From assembly GCA_023429825.1 (NCBI GenBank), contig JAEZDC010000033.1, positions 1 to 64,000 on the forward strand: 64,000 nt of DNA, in the 5' to 3' direction. The position numbers and the translations under genes are program-made. Every line of letters begins with the position of its first letter. Positions within the stretch are counted from its first letter, which is position 1. The notes below the pieces were generated by a model. That model had not been told where the DNA came from. It saw only the letters and a program-made list of their open reading frames with translations, and ran no database searches. This document shows positions 8,813 through 17,074 of the stretch, in pieces. The DNA is from Bacteroidota bacterium (GTDB taxonomy: Bacteria > Bacteroidota > Bacteroidia > Chitinophagales > Chitinophagaceae).

Positions 8813-9271
8813 ATGAATTTAATGCCTGGTAAAATAATAATTGCTACCCATATCATGGACGATCCAAATTTCCAGGATGCTATGGTATTTGTCGCAAGGC
8901 ATGATGACAATGGCACACTGGGATTCATCATTAATAAGACCTATCATCGTTCGTTAAATGAACTGGAGGAATTTAAAGACAGCCGCAAATTTCCTTTATA
9001 TAATGGCGGCCCGGTGGATAACGAGCACCTGTACTTTATACATCGCCGCACTGATCTCATCCATAACGGAGACATGATCTGCGGTAATATCTTTCTTGGC
9101 GGAGCGTTTAGCGATGCAGTCTCACACATCAACAGCGGGTTGCTCACCACAGCAGATATTAAAATATTCATCGGCTATTGCGGATGGGATTGGAATGAAC
9201 TCGAAAGCGATATCGCCGAAGGTTACTGGGACATCATGGATGAAATGAATGAAACTATCTTCTCCCTGTAA
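8813..9271 (+). CDS. YqgE/AlgH family protein (UPF0301)
   Basis: A 152-residue cytoplasmic protein of the YqgE/AlgH (DUF179) family, whose role is unknown. Visible family marks are the N-terminal GKIIIATHIMDDPNFQDAMVFVARHDDNGTLGFIINK, the GGPV motif in YNGGPVDNEHLYFIH, LGGAF, and IKIFIGYCGWDWNELESDIAEGYW. The length is slightly below the usual 180-190, as is common in Bacteroidota. Its ATG lies 6 bases after the DUF4932 stop, and the trehalase gene follows after 32 bases. Confidence 0.92.
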   Translation: MNLMPGKIIIATHIMDDPNFQDAMVFVARHDDNGTLGFIINKTYHRSLNELEEFKDSRKFPLYNGGPVDNEHLYFIHRRTDLIHNGDMICGNIFLGGAFSDAVSHINSGLLTTADIKIFIGYCGWDWNELESDIAEGYWDIMDEMNETIFSL

Positions 9272-9303
9272 TCCAGTTATGCGAGGTTTACTACCTTCAA
9301 TTC

Positions 9304-10923
9304 ATGATAAGACACCTGCTGATCTTTTCCTTCGTGTTACTACAACAGGTAGCCGTTGCGCAATCCAAATATCCGCTTACTCCTGATCAACTGTACAGTC
9401 AACTTTTTACTGATGTGCAACTGAAGCGAATCTTTGCTGACAGTAAGACATTTGTTGACTGCACTCCTTTATACAAGCCGGAAGAGATCGTAAGAAAATA
9501 CAAGCTGCAAAAAAGCAAACCAGGTTTTAACCTGAGGCAGTTTGTAAGATCGAATTTTAAAATACCCACCCAGCCATCATCATACTCATCCAAACAAAAA
9601 GATCTAGTTAAACATATCAACGAACTCTGGAAAGTCCTGCAGCGCAAAGCTGATGTTGCAGTCACCGGGAGTTCTTTACTGCCATTGCCTCACTCCTACA
9701 TTGTACCGGGCGGAAGATTCAGGGAGATCTATTACTGGGATACTTATTTTACCATGCTGGGCTTGAAAGAAAGCAGGCAGTATGCAGTGATGGAAAACAT
9801 GGTGAAGAATTTTGCCAGCCTCCTGGAACAGTATGGCCATATACCAAATGGCAACCGCAGCTATTATCTCAGCCGTTCGCAACCGCCATTCTTTAGTTTG
9901 ATGGTGGAGTTGCTGGCTTCCGTAAAGGGAAAACAGGTTTGCCAGCAATACCAGCAGGCATTAGAAATAGAAATGAAGTATTGGAATGATCCTTCAGCAA
10001 CAGAACTTAACCGCAGGCAGGTAGTGATCAAAAATAATAATGGGGAAGAAAATATTTTCAGCAGGTATGATGATGCACTTTTTATTCCACGACAGGAAAG
10101 CTTCTATGAAGATGCTGTAACAGCCAGTGAAGCTGTGAAGGATCATGTGTCGAGAGCAAGATACACAGACAGTGCATCTTTAGTACAAGCAAGCGATAGC
10201 ATTTATGCTGTTACCTGCAATAACCTCAGAACAGCAGCAGCAAGCGGATGGGATTTCAGCAGCCGGTGGATGCAGAGTGATAAATTATTTTCTACACGAA
10301 CCGGAGCGATCATCCCCGTTGATCTTAACTGCCTCGTGGGAAATTTGCAACAATCTGTTACCGTAGCACAAATGCTGAACAAGTTTGGATTCACCGATTC
10401 AAATGCTATCTATGAATTAAAGAAAACGATGAAGCGGAATTACCGTGACTTGTTCTTTAACGAAGAACTTGGATGGTACTGTGATTACGACACTGTAACA
10501 AAAAGCGTGATGAATAATCCTACACTGGCAGGAATGTTCCCGCTTTTCTTTAAGATGGCAGATGAAAAAGATGTTCCCGCTATCGTTGCATTTTTAAAGA
10601 AGCACTTTATACAAGCCGGTGGTGTAGTTACCACGCTCAACACTACAGGCGAACAATGGGATGCACCTAACGGCTGGGCTCCGTTGCAGTGGATCACGAT
10701 CATCGGGCTTGAGAATTACGGTTATCATGATCTTGCAAAAGACATTGCTACCCGTTGGGTAAAGTTGAATAAGAGGGTTTTTAAGAACACCGGCAAGCTG
10801 ATGGAAAAGTATGATGTGATGAATATCAACAAACCTGCAGGTGGTGGCGAATATCCTTCGCAGGATGGTTTTGGCTGGACGAATGGTGTGTTGCTGGCTT
10901 TGATGAATAAGTATAAACTCTGA
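9304..10923 (+). CDS. treA: Secreted trehalase, glycoside hydrolase family 37
   Basis: Hydrolyses trehalose to two glucose units, here in the periplasm as shown by the signal peptide MIRHLLIFSFVLLQQVAVAQ. Both trehalase signatures are intact: PGGRFREIYYWDTY from residue 135 and QWDAPNGWAP from residue 451. The catalytic acid is Asp317 in GWDFSSRW and the base is Glu501 in MEKYDV, by analogy with E. coli Tre37A. The glycine-rich lid GGGGEY-like segment (AGGGEYPSQDGFGWTNG) is near the C-terminus. The length of 539 residues fits the family. Last gene of a possible plus-strand run from 6471; the next gene is convergent. Confidence 0.96.
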   Translation: MIRHLLIFSFVLLQQVAVAQSKYPLTPDQLYSQLFTDVQLKRIFADSKTFVDCTPLYKPEEIVRKYKLQKSKPGFNLRQFVRSNFKIPTQPSSYSSKQKDLVKHINELWKVLQRKADVAVTGSSLLPLPHSYIVPGGRFREIYYWDTYFTMLGLKESRQYAVMENMVKNFASLLEQYGHIPNGNRSYYLSRSQPPFFSLMVELLASVKGKQVCQQYQQALEIEMKYWNDPSATELNRRQVVIKNNNGEENIFSRYDDALFIPRQESFYEDAVTASEAVKDHVSRARYTDSASLVQASDSIYAVTCNNLRTAAASGWDFSSRWMQSDKLFSTRTGAIIPVDLNCLVGNLQQSVTVAQMLNKFGFTDSNAIYELKKTMKRNYRDLFFNEELGWYCDYDTVTKSVMNNPTLAGMFPLFFKMADEKDVPAIVAFLKKHFIQAGGVVTTLNTTGEQWDAPNGWAPLQWITIIGLENYGYHDLAKDIATRWVKLNKRVFKNTGKLMEKYDVMNINKPAGGGEYPSQDGFGWTNGVLLALMNKYKL

Positions 10924-10943
10924 TGATTCTTAATGAAGCTACT

Positions 10944-11669
10944 TCAGTTATTTGTTTTTAAAAGCCGCATCCTGTATGCGTTCATTGCCGTTAGGCCCAG
11001 CTTTTTTATAAGCCTAGAGTTGACGATCACGCCTACAGGAGCTCCGATCACAGGAATCAGTTGGGCCATCTTTGCGAGATCGATATAGTCCCTGTACTCC
11101 TGTTGCAGGTTTCGCCAATCGAAGCTGTCGAGCGATGCAGGTAGTTCAGTTTTCTTTTCATCCCAATCGATCATATACTCATAGGTTTGCCTGCGATGTG
11201 CATCCGATGAAAACGCCAATTGAAAAATATAAAGGATATATACCCGTTCTTTATAATCTTTTACATCAAACCCATACAAGGATGCGATATCAAAAAGAAG
11301 CTTCAGTTTTATACCCAGCAAAAGCGGGAAATCAGCCAGCCCCAGTAGTATTCCACCAGCACCTGTTATACCGCCTTCAATAGCAGCCGTTTTTTTGTAT
11401 GACTTCAGACGCTCCGTTACAAAAGCTTCACGAACTTCAAGTGACCTATCCTCTAAAGGTTTAGATGTTGTATAGGTAGAACCAAAAAGCACTGCCTTGA
11501 TCATTTGCTTAATGGCTGCAGTGATAGCAGTATGCACTTTTTCGGGTATGTAGCTGTTCAGTTTTGTTTGTACGCGTTTAGAAAATCTATTAAAATAAGA
11601 CGGGCTCTTCAGCATTTGCTTTTGCCAGTCGAGCAACTCCTTCAACGCATAAGTATTATAATCCTGCAT
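10944..11669 (-). CDS. EcsC family protein
   Basis: A 241-residue protein of the EcsC family, named after a Bacillus gene next to the EcsAB transporter; the molecular role is unknown. The family pattern is seen in the N-terminal amphipathic helices, the glycine-rich GGITGAGGILLGLADFPLLLGIKLKLLFDIASLYGF segment (about residues 98-133), and the C-terminal PVIGAPVGVIVNSRLIKKLG. The hydrophobic glycine-rich stretch may contact membranes. Convergent with trehalase (20-base gap); upstream lies an intergenic region of 150 bases shared with a divergent serine hydrolase gene. Confidence 0.88.
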   Translation of the reverse strand: MQDYNTYALKELLDWQKQMLKSPSYFNRFSKRVQTKLNSYIPEKVHTAITAAIKQMIKAVLFGSTYTTSKPLEDRSLEVREAFVTERLKSYKKTAAIEGGITGAGGILLGLADFPLLLGIKLKLLFDIASLYGFDVKDYKERVYILYIFQLAFSSDAHRRQTYEYMIDWDEKKTELPASLDSFDWRNLQQEYRDYIDLAKMAQLIPVIGAPVGVIVNSRLIKKLGLTAMNAYRMRLLKTNN

Positions 11670-11818
11670 ACTTAATAACCTCCCGTATCAAATGTAGGCA
11701 GTCCCGGCAGTAATCTGTTAATGACGTTAGGCTGAGAATTTATTTCCAGCTTTAAAAAAGCAAATAAGCTTAGCAACTTATCTCACCAATCAGTATTTTC
11801 CTTTCCGAAATTCGCACC

Positions 11819-12958
11819 ATGCAAAAAAACATACAGCTATTACTTCTTTGTTTCATCTCTATTGCGTTGAATGCTCAAACGCTTTACTATCCTGATACAG
11901 CCTGGCAGGTAAAGACAGCTGCTGAAATGAAAATGGACCAGGGGCTGCTGGACAGTGCAGTAAGATTTGCTATGGCAAATGAGAACAAATACGAAAGAGA
12001 TCTACGCATTGCCATACTAAGGTCATATGCTAACGAGCCAGACTATAAGATCATAGGTCCTACCAAAGAACGTGGCGGTCCTGCAGGGATGATCATAAAG
12101 AATGGATACATCGTAGCGCAGTGGGGTGATGTACATCGAGTGGACATGACGTTCAGTGTTACCAAAAGTTTTCTTTCTACGACAGCAGGCTTAGCGGTGG
12201 ATGAAGGGCTGATCAAAAATGTAAATGATAAAGTGAGCCGGTATGTGTGGGATAATTCATTTGCAGGTGCACATAATTCTAAGATCACGTGGGAGCATTT
12301 ACTAAATCAATCGTCTGACTGGAGCGGCACATTATTCGGCTTGCACGACTGGGCTGATCGTCCGCCAAGAGAAGGCGGCATAGATGAATGGAAGAACAGG
12401 AAGCTGAATGAGCCCGGCACTTTTTATAAATACAATGATGTGCGGGTGAATCTTCTTGCATATTCTTTACTGCAGGTATGGCGCAAGCCCCTGCCAATGG
12501 TACTGAAAGAAAAGATCATGGATCCGATCGGTGCTTCTACCACGTGGAGATGGTACGGATACGAGAACTCGTTTGTGAATGTTGATGGAATGATGATGCA
12601 GAGTGTGAGTGGTGGCGGTCATCATGGCGGTGGTCTATTCATCAGCACATCAGACCAGGCAAGGTTTGGCTTACTGTTTTTAAGAAATGGCAAGTGGAAG
12701 AATAAACAATTGCTATCACAGAAATGGGTGGAGGCTGCACACAGACCATCGCCTGCAAATAAAGAATATGGTTACCTGTGGTGGATAAACACGAATAAGA
12801 GATGGAAAGATGTATCGGCTGATATTTATTATGCTGTTGGAGCAGGCGGTAATTATATAGTGATCGATAAAGAACACGAGTTGCTGGTTGTAGCGAGATG
12901 GATGGACGATAGTAAAATGGGTGAGCTGATGCGTTTAATAATTCAATCGATCAATTAA
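11819..12958 (+). CDS. Secreted serine hydrolase, beta-lactamase class C / S12 fold
   Basis: A 379-residue exported protein (signal MQKNIQLLLLCFISIALNAQ). It carries the penicillin-binding-protein fold: SxxK motif S113-V-T-K in MTFSVTKSFLSTTAGL, the YxN-like region FYKYNDVRVNLLAYSLL, and the glycine-rich SGGGHHGGGLFIS in the place of the third motif. Relatives include esterases, D-peptidases and 6-aminohexanoate-dimer hydrolases, so a beta-lactamase role should not be assumed. The tail is GAGGNYIVIDKEHELLVVARWM, typical of the fold. Stands alone. Confidence 0.9.
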   Translation: MQKNIQLLLLCFISIALNAQTLYYPDTAWQVKTAAEMKMDQGLLDSAVRFAMANENKYERDLRIAILRSYANEPDYKIIGPTKERGGPAGMIIKNGYIVAQWGDVHRVDMTFSVTKSFLSTTAGLAVDEGLIKNVNDKVSRYVWDNSFAGAHNSKITWEHLLNQSSDWSGTLFGLHDWADRPPREGGIDEWKNRKLNEPGTFYKYNDVRVNLLAYSLLQVWRKPLPMVLKEKIMDPIGASTTWRWYGYENSFVNVDGMMMQSVSGGGHHGGGLFISTSDQARFGLLFLRNGKWKNKQLLSQKWVEAAHRPSPANKEYGYLWWINTNKRWKDVSADIYYAVGAGGNYIVIDKEHELLVVARWMDDSKMGELMRLIIQSIN

Positions 12959-13192
12959 TATACTGTCATGAAGTAAAAATATTGAGCAACTACCAAGAAA
13001 GATCTATGAACATAATATCTATAGCAAAACCTCATTAAGCTATCGATCATTTACTTATAAATTCTTTAACAAACCGGCAGTAAACGTTTTATAAATTCCT
13101 GTCCTCTATACGATACAAGCCAGCACAACTATCGCATAGAACTCTACTCAGAATCTCTTTTTATCACCAACATTTAAAACCAATTTACCGTT

Positions 13193-14086
13193 ATGAAAAG
13201 AACACTCAACCTGAGACGGGCATGCTATGCACTCACCGCAACGATCATCACGCTCACATCCTGCCAGAAAGATGTAAGTACAAGTATTAACCCTGAGACT
13301 ACAGATGCGATCGCTGTAGCATCATCGACAACTGCAGCTGATGGAGACAGTGTTTATTTAACTAATGGCTGCAGTAAACGAGAGAAGAAAGATAGCATTG
13401 CGCAATCTGCCTTACCTCCTGACGCAACAAACTATTTAAGCTCCAACTATGCGGGTTACACATTCAATAAAGCGTTTGCAGTTAAAAGCAGTGAAGGAAC
13501 TATCACAGGTTACATTACAGTGATATTTTATAACGACAAACCTGTTGGATTGAAGTTCGATGCCTCTGGCAACTTTGTGAAAGTACTTGAGCAAAGAGAA
13601 AAGCGGGATCTTAACGGACCGGGCTGGCATCATGGCGGAAGATTTGAGGACAGGGGTGGATCATGCAAAGACACACTTGCGTTTAACCAGCTCCCAGCCT
13701 CTATCGTTGCTTACATGACCACGAATTATAGTAGTGATACATTAATAAAGGCATTCAGAAACAGGCACGACAGCAGTTACGTGATCCTTTCTAAGAACAA
13801 TGGCGCATATGCTACCATCTTTACTGCCAACGGAACATTCATTAACAGGATCCAGCTACACAGTAAACAAGGGAATTGTCAACCGGTAGATGAGGCAGCG
13901 TTGCCAGGCAATATTGCATCTTACCTGGCAACAACCTATCCTGGCTATGTATTCAAAAAAGCATTTGCTATCAAACAAAGCAATAGCGTTGCAGGGTATG
14001 TAGTATTCATAGATGCGAACAGTACAAAGTACGCAGCAGAGTTTGATGCCAGCGGCAATTTTGTTAAAGTAAAAACAATTCGATAG
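13193..14086 (+). CDS. Lipoprotein with three PepSY-like (BLIP-fold) repeats
   Basis: A 297-residue lipoprotein with lipobox LTSC at residue 24. Three copies of one domain follow, at about residues 74-132, 167-222 and 237-294. Each copy starts LP-xxx-xYLxxxYxGYxFxKAFAxK and ends in FDASGNFVKV or TANGTFINRI, the pattern of PepSY-like / DUF2874 domains, whose fold resembles beta-lactamase inhibitor protein. Copies 1 and 3 are closest to each other. Function unknown; surface or periplasmic binding is plausible. It is monocistronic, with a strong terminator 10 bases after the stop. Confidence 0.85.
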   Translation: MKRTLNLRRACYALTATIITLTSCQKDVSTSINPETTDAIAVASSTTAADGDSVYLTNGCSKREKKDSIAQSALPPDATNYLSSNYAGYTFNKAFAVKSSEGTITGYITVIFYNDKPVGLKFDASGNFVKVLEQREKRDLNGPGWHHGGRFEDRGGSCKDTLAFNQLPASIVAYMTTNYSSDTLIKAFRNRHDSSYVILSKNNGAYATIFTANGTFINRIQLHSKQGNCQPVDEAALPGNIASYLATTYPGYVFKKAFAIKQSNSVAGYVVFIDANSTKYAAEFDASGNFVKVKTIR

Positions 14087-14096
14087 CTGAAGTGAT

Positions 14097-14126
14097 AGCA
14101 AAGCCTCAATTGGCTGAGGCTTTGCT
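14097..14126 (+). terminator. Intrinsic terminator
   Basis: Perfect 12-bp stem AGCAAAGCCTCA / TGAGGCTTTGCT around a 6-base loop, 10 bases after the PepSY-like lipoprotein stop. The T-rich tract after it is short (TATTATAATA). Confidence 0.85.
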
Positions 14127-14223
14127 TATTATAATAATCATCTTAAACTTAAAACAGACCACACCGTTATTCTTATAGAAACTTTCTACGCTTTATTTTT
14201 TATTGCTCACTTAACCAAAGCGT

Positions 14224-14958
14224 ATGAAAGCTTCGTTCACCATCACTACGGGTCTTATTTTCCTTTTAGCAAGTAAATCAGTAAGGTCTCAAACATCCCT
14301 GCCTAAATGGGAAGTTGGGATCAACCATTCTTCTTTCTTTTACCAGGGAGATCTTTCTCCATATAAATATGGCGCTACTAAAACTCCGGCGTTTGGTTTT
14401 GGCATATTAGTTAACCGTATGCTTAGTAATAAACTGAGTGGAAGAGCTAATTTTTTGATTGGAAAGGTGATGGCCAATGAAAGCCAATATGGACCTGTGT
14501 GGAGACAAGAACGAAATTTCAAATTCAACTCTTCCGTAAAAGAGCTTTCAGTTTTATTGCAGTGGAATATCAAAAGTGATAATTATGCAACGAGGCAACG
14601 TTTATCCCCCTATGTGTTTGGCGGAATAGCTCTATCCTTTGTGAATGTGCAGAGAGATCACAGCAATTTCAACGCAGAATATTTTGATCCTTCCATTGCA
14701 GCAGCCCTTGATGAAGATATCCAACAGCCATTGCCCAAAACCATTTTTGCATTACCCATAGGTATAGGTATCCGTCATTCAATAAATGATAAGCTGTATG
14801 TATTCGGAGAAACTTCTCACAGGCTTATGTTCAACGATTACCTTGATGGATTTAGCAAGAGTGGTAACCCTGACAATGCAGATCGATTTTACAATTATTC
14901 TGTTGGTGTGATCCTCAGGCTGAATAAGAATGCTTACGGTTGCCCCAGTACTCAATAG
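14224..14958 (+). CDS. Outer-membrane beta-barrel protein, DUF6089-like
   Basis: A 244-residue exported protein (signal MKASFTITTGLIFLLASKSVRSQ). The mature part alternates short amphipathic strands as in small outer-membrane barrels: WEVGINHSSFFYQGDL, FGFGILVNRML, LSPYVFGGIALSFVNVQ, FALPIGIGIRHSINDKLYVFGETSHRLMFNDYLDG and YNYSVGVILRLN. The order matches DUF6089 proteins of Bacteroidota, whose role is unknown. Ends convergently toward the nos operon, separated from it by about 515 bases of structured, repeat-rich DNA. Confidence 0.82.
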   Translation: MKASFTITTGLIFLLASKSVRSQTSLPKWEVGINHSSFFYQGDLSPYKYGATKTPAFGFGILVNRMLSNKLSGRANFLIGKVMANESQYGPVWRQERNFKFNSSVKELSVLLQWNIKSDNYATRQRLSPYVFGGIALSFVNVQRDHSNFNAEYFDPSIAAALDEDIQQPLPKTIFALPIGIGIRHSINDKLYVFGETSHRLMFNDYLDGFSKSGNPDNADRFYNYSVGVILRLNKNAYGCPSTQ

Positions 14959-14960
14959 CA

Positions 14961-15034
14961 TATTGAGCATTGGCGTAACTGCTACATTGATATTGGTAGT
15001 AAGATGTTTAGCAGGCTGTGTCCAATGCTCTAAC
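14961..15034 (+). other. Long imperfect inverted repeat after the barrel-protein gene
   Basis: Nested pairs: GAGCATTGG (14965-14973) with CCAATGCTC (15022-15030), CTGCTA (14979-14984) with TAGCAG (15009-15014), and ACAT with ATGT inside. Starts two bases after the stop codon, so it could be a structured 3' end of that mRNA, a small RNA, or a decayed miniature element. Confidence 0.5.
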
Positions 15035-15046
15035 TAACTTTTCAGG

Positions 15047-15460
15047 AGGCTCCTACGGAGCCTTTTGTCTTTGGGGCTTTCGTGATTCTAGAAACAGGTT
15101 GTTCCTACGGAACTTCATTGGTTTTACATAGTTTATTTATCTACAAATTGTGCCTACGGAACATGTCGCTTTGTACGTAGTGGGTTTACTCACGAATTGC
15201 TCCTACGGAACATGTTGTTTTGGGGTTTCGCGATTTAGAAATAGGTTGTTCCTACGGAACATGATTGTGTTGGACGTGGTTGATTTATCTACAAATGTGC
15301 CTACGGAACATTGTTTTGGGGTTTCGTGATTCTAGAAACAGGTTGTTGCTACGGAACATGATTGTGCTGGACGTAGTTGGTTTACTTACAAATTGCTCCT
15401 TAGCACATGATAGTGTTGGAAGTAGTTGGTTTACCTACAAATTGTTCAAACGGCATAACG
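15047..15460. repeat. Tandem array of short hairpins, period about 49 bp
   Basis: The core GTTCC-TAC-GGAAC, or a one- to two-base variant, recurs at about 15048, 15101, 15151, 15199, 15248, 15298 and 15345, with decayed copies near 15393 and 15442. Two spacer types are seen. One is TTTGGGGTTTCGTGATTCTA followed by GAAACAGGTT. The other is GTTGGACGTAGTTGGTTTA followed by TCTACAAATTG. The first copy is AGGCTCC-TAC-GGAGCCT, a stronger stem followed by TTTT. The array lies between two convergent gene ends. It is not CRISPR, since the spacers repeat. Confidence 0.85.
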
Positions 15461-15473
15461 CATGAAGTCGACA

Positions 15474-16304
15474 CTATTCTGCCGGATTTTCTCCCGGCAG
15501 AATTTTTATCTGCATAACGGTAGAAATGCTATATGCTCTTTGTTTAGCCAGTTCAGCCCTGTCGCCACTAAATAATTCATTGACCGTTTCAGTAAACAAC
15601 TTCAACCATTGGTTGAAATGCTCAGCATTCAGGGGCGCTACACGGTGCAGGTGTTTGTGAGATAATAAAGGATTACCTGAATAACTGCCTGTATAGAATA
15701 TCGTATTCTCCCAAAAGTTGTACATCACCGGCAGGTGCCTCTCCCAATTTACTTTAGCGATGTCGTTAAAAATATAACCGATCACCTTATCCGCCTTTAC
15801 TTTTTCATAGAAGGTGTTTACCAGGAGTTCTATATCATTACGGCCTGTTATATCTTTCTTTTGAGTTGGGGGGGAAGATAAAAGTTGCTGAATCTCTTTC
15901 AGCATTTCATCGGTGCAGGTTTCCTGTATCATTGGGAACCATTGTCTTTCCTCTTTACGAATATGTGCTTCTAGTATTCTCCCCAAAAAATCCAGTTCAT
16001 CAACTGTACTGTTATCGTTCAAAGAAGAAAAGAGCCTTCTTAATTGAATATGATCGGCGAGGATCTCATTATTGAGTTGATCCAATTCTTTAGATGCACC
16101 ATTGGTTTTTGAAATCACCTGTTCTTCTTCTGAAAAATGTTCTATTATATCATTATGATATTTATCAAAAGCATATTTCAATTTTCCCTCCAGATCTGTT
16201 GGCAGATCACGGTATTGCGGCGCATCTTTCTTAAGTAACTGCGCTAACAGTAATGCATGATGATGATCGTGGGATAACGGTATTAAAGAAGGATGACGTT
16301 TCAT
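15474..16304 (-). CDS. Hemerythrin-like domain fused to group III truncated haemoglobin
   Basis: A 276-residue cytoplasmic fusion, last gene of the nos run. Residues 1-140 are a hemerythrin HHE domain with likely di-iron ligands in SHDHHHA (His12-16), His50, His56, Glu59-61, His85, His114 and Glu118/119. Residues 155-268 are a group III truncated globin: NDIELLVNTFYEKVKADKVIGYIFND, NFWENTIFYTGSYSGNPL, probable proximal His218 in SHKHLH, and HFNQWLKLFTETV. Both domains bind O2 or NO in known relatives, which fits a scavenging role beside N2O respiration. The start at 16304 follows the nosY stop by one base; a longer frame to 16409 would overlap nosY and adds no sensible sequence. Confidence 0.92.
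   Translation of the reverse strand: MKRHPSLIPLSHDHHHALLLAQLLKKDAPQYRDLPTDLEGKLKYAFDKYHNDIIEHFSEEEQVISKTNGASKELDQLNNEILADHIQLRRLFSSLNDNSTVDELDFLGRILEAHIRKEERQWFPMIQETCTDEMLKEIQQLLSSPPTQKKDITGRNDIELLVNTFYEKVKADKVIGYIFNDIAKVNWERHLPVMYNFWENTIFYTGSYSGNPLLSHKHLHRVAPLNAEHFNQWLKLFTETVNELFSGDRAELAKQRAYSISTVMQIKILPGENPAE
15476..15507 (+). terminator. Plus-strand terminator inside the last codons of the nos operon
   Basis: ATTCTGCCGG / CCGGCAGAAT, a perfect 10-bp stem with an 8-base loop, followed on the + strand by TTTTT. It overlaps the final codons and the stop of the hemerythrin-globin gene. In the + direction it would stop transcripts from the barrel-protein gene from running antisense into the nos operon. 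Confidence 0.75.
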
Positions 16305-16305
16305 G

Positions 16306-17073
16306 TTACAGATCTTTTCTATTAAATTTTCGAATAGACAACCACATAGGTATGATTGACCACAACAACAATACAGCAAAAGCCATGATAATACCAGAAG
16401 TAGTTCCAAAAAAATCTCTGAATATTGCGCCGGTATAGCCCATTAAAGCTGACACATCCATTTGGAGTAATATCATCACCCGGCTAAGATCGATAGGATT
16501 TAGCGTTGTGATGCCCACCATTGCTTTTTCGATTGGATAATCTGCGAATTGAAATAAAAAGAACAAGACCAATCCATCAAACAGAAGTGAGAAATACAAC
16601 CATAATAAGATGGACTTCCCAATACCTTTTGCTTTGTCTCTCGTACTCACTGATGCTAATATTGCAATAGAAACAAATACGATCGTTAATATCAATCCCA
16701 TTACCAGCATCATTATCCCGGTAGCGGTTGCTTCATAGAGGAGTATAGGTAGTCCTGCCCCGATGAAAAAGGCAATGGCAAGAGATGCAGCTAAACCAAT
16801 GAACAAACTAATCCAGATAGATCTTCTTTTTAAAGGTTGGCTTACTAATAGCTCAATAAATTCTGCGCTGTTGTACACGTATATAGTAGAGAACACAATA
16901 CTCACCAGTGGTACAATGATCAGTATCACATTCAGCAGGCTTAACAGTCCCTTCGCTGAATTATCCTCCAGGTTAAAAACACTCAATGAAAGTGCGAGAA
17001 GGAATAAAGTGTATACCAGTACGATCTTATTTCGCAGTATATCTACAATTACATATTTAATGATCTTCTTCAT
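16306..17073 (-). CDS. nosY: ABC-type permease for NosZ maturation
   Basis: A 255-residue inner-membrane protein with about six membrane segments, of the ABC-2 permease type. With NosF it forms the transporter that, together with NosD, supplies copper or sulphur for the CuZ centre of N2O reductase. Identification rests on the fold (MKKIIKYVIVDILRNKIVLVYTLFLLALSLSVF at the N-terminus, FIELLVSQPLKRRSIW, RDKAKGIGKSILLWLYFSLLFDG) and the position directly after nosF, with a single base between them. The C-terminal segment ends WLSIRKFNRKDL. Translational coupling is likely on both sides. Confidence 0.93.
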   Translation of the reverse strand: MKKIIKYVIVDILRNKIVLVYTLFLLALSLSVFNLEDNSAKGLLSLLNVILIIVPLVSIVFSTIYVYNSAEFIELLVSQPLKRRSIWISLFIGLAASLAIAFFIGAGLPILLYEATATGIMMLVMGLILTIVFVSIAILASVSTRDKAKGIGKSILLWLYFSLLFDGLVLFFLFQFADYPIEKAMVGITTLNPIDLSRVMILLQMDVSALMGYTGAIFRDFFGTTSGIIMAFAVLLLWSIIPMWLSIRKFNRKDL

Positions 17074-17074
17074 A

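Noticed and set aside
15047..15460. Possible CRISPR array
   Set aside because: The repeated part is only about 13 bases, the spacers themselves repeat in two types, and no cas genes are near.
15265..15465. 66-residue open frame on the plus strand
   Set aside because: It is made entirely of the hairpin-array units and has no start context or protein-like composition.
16305..16409. N-terminal extension of the hemerythrin-globin protein
   Set aside because: It overlaps the nosY coding region and would add a Cys-rich stretch not seen in either family; ATG 16304 directly after the nosY stop fits.
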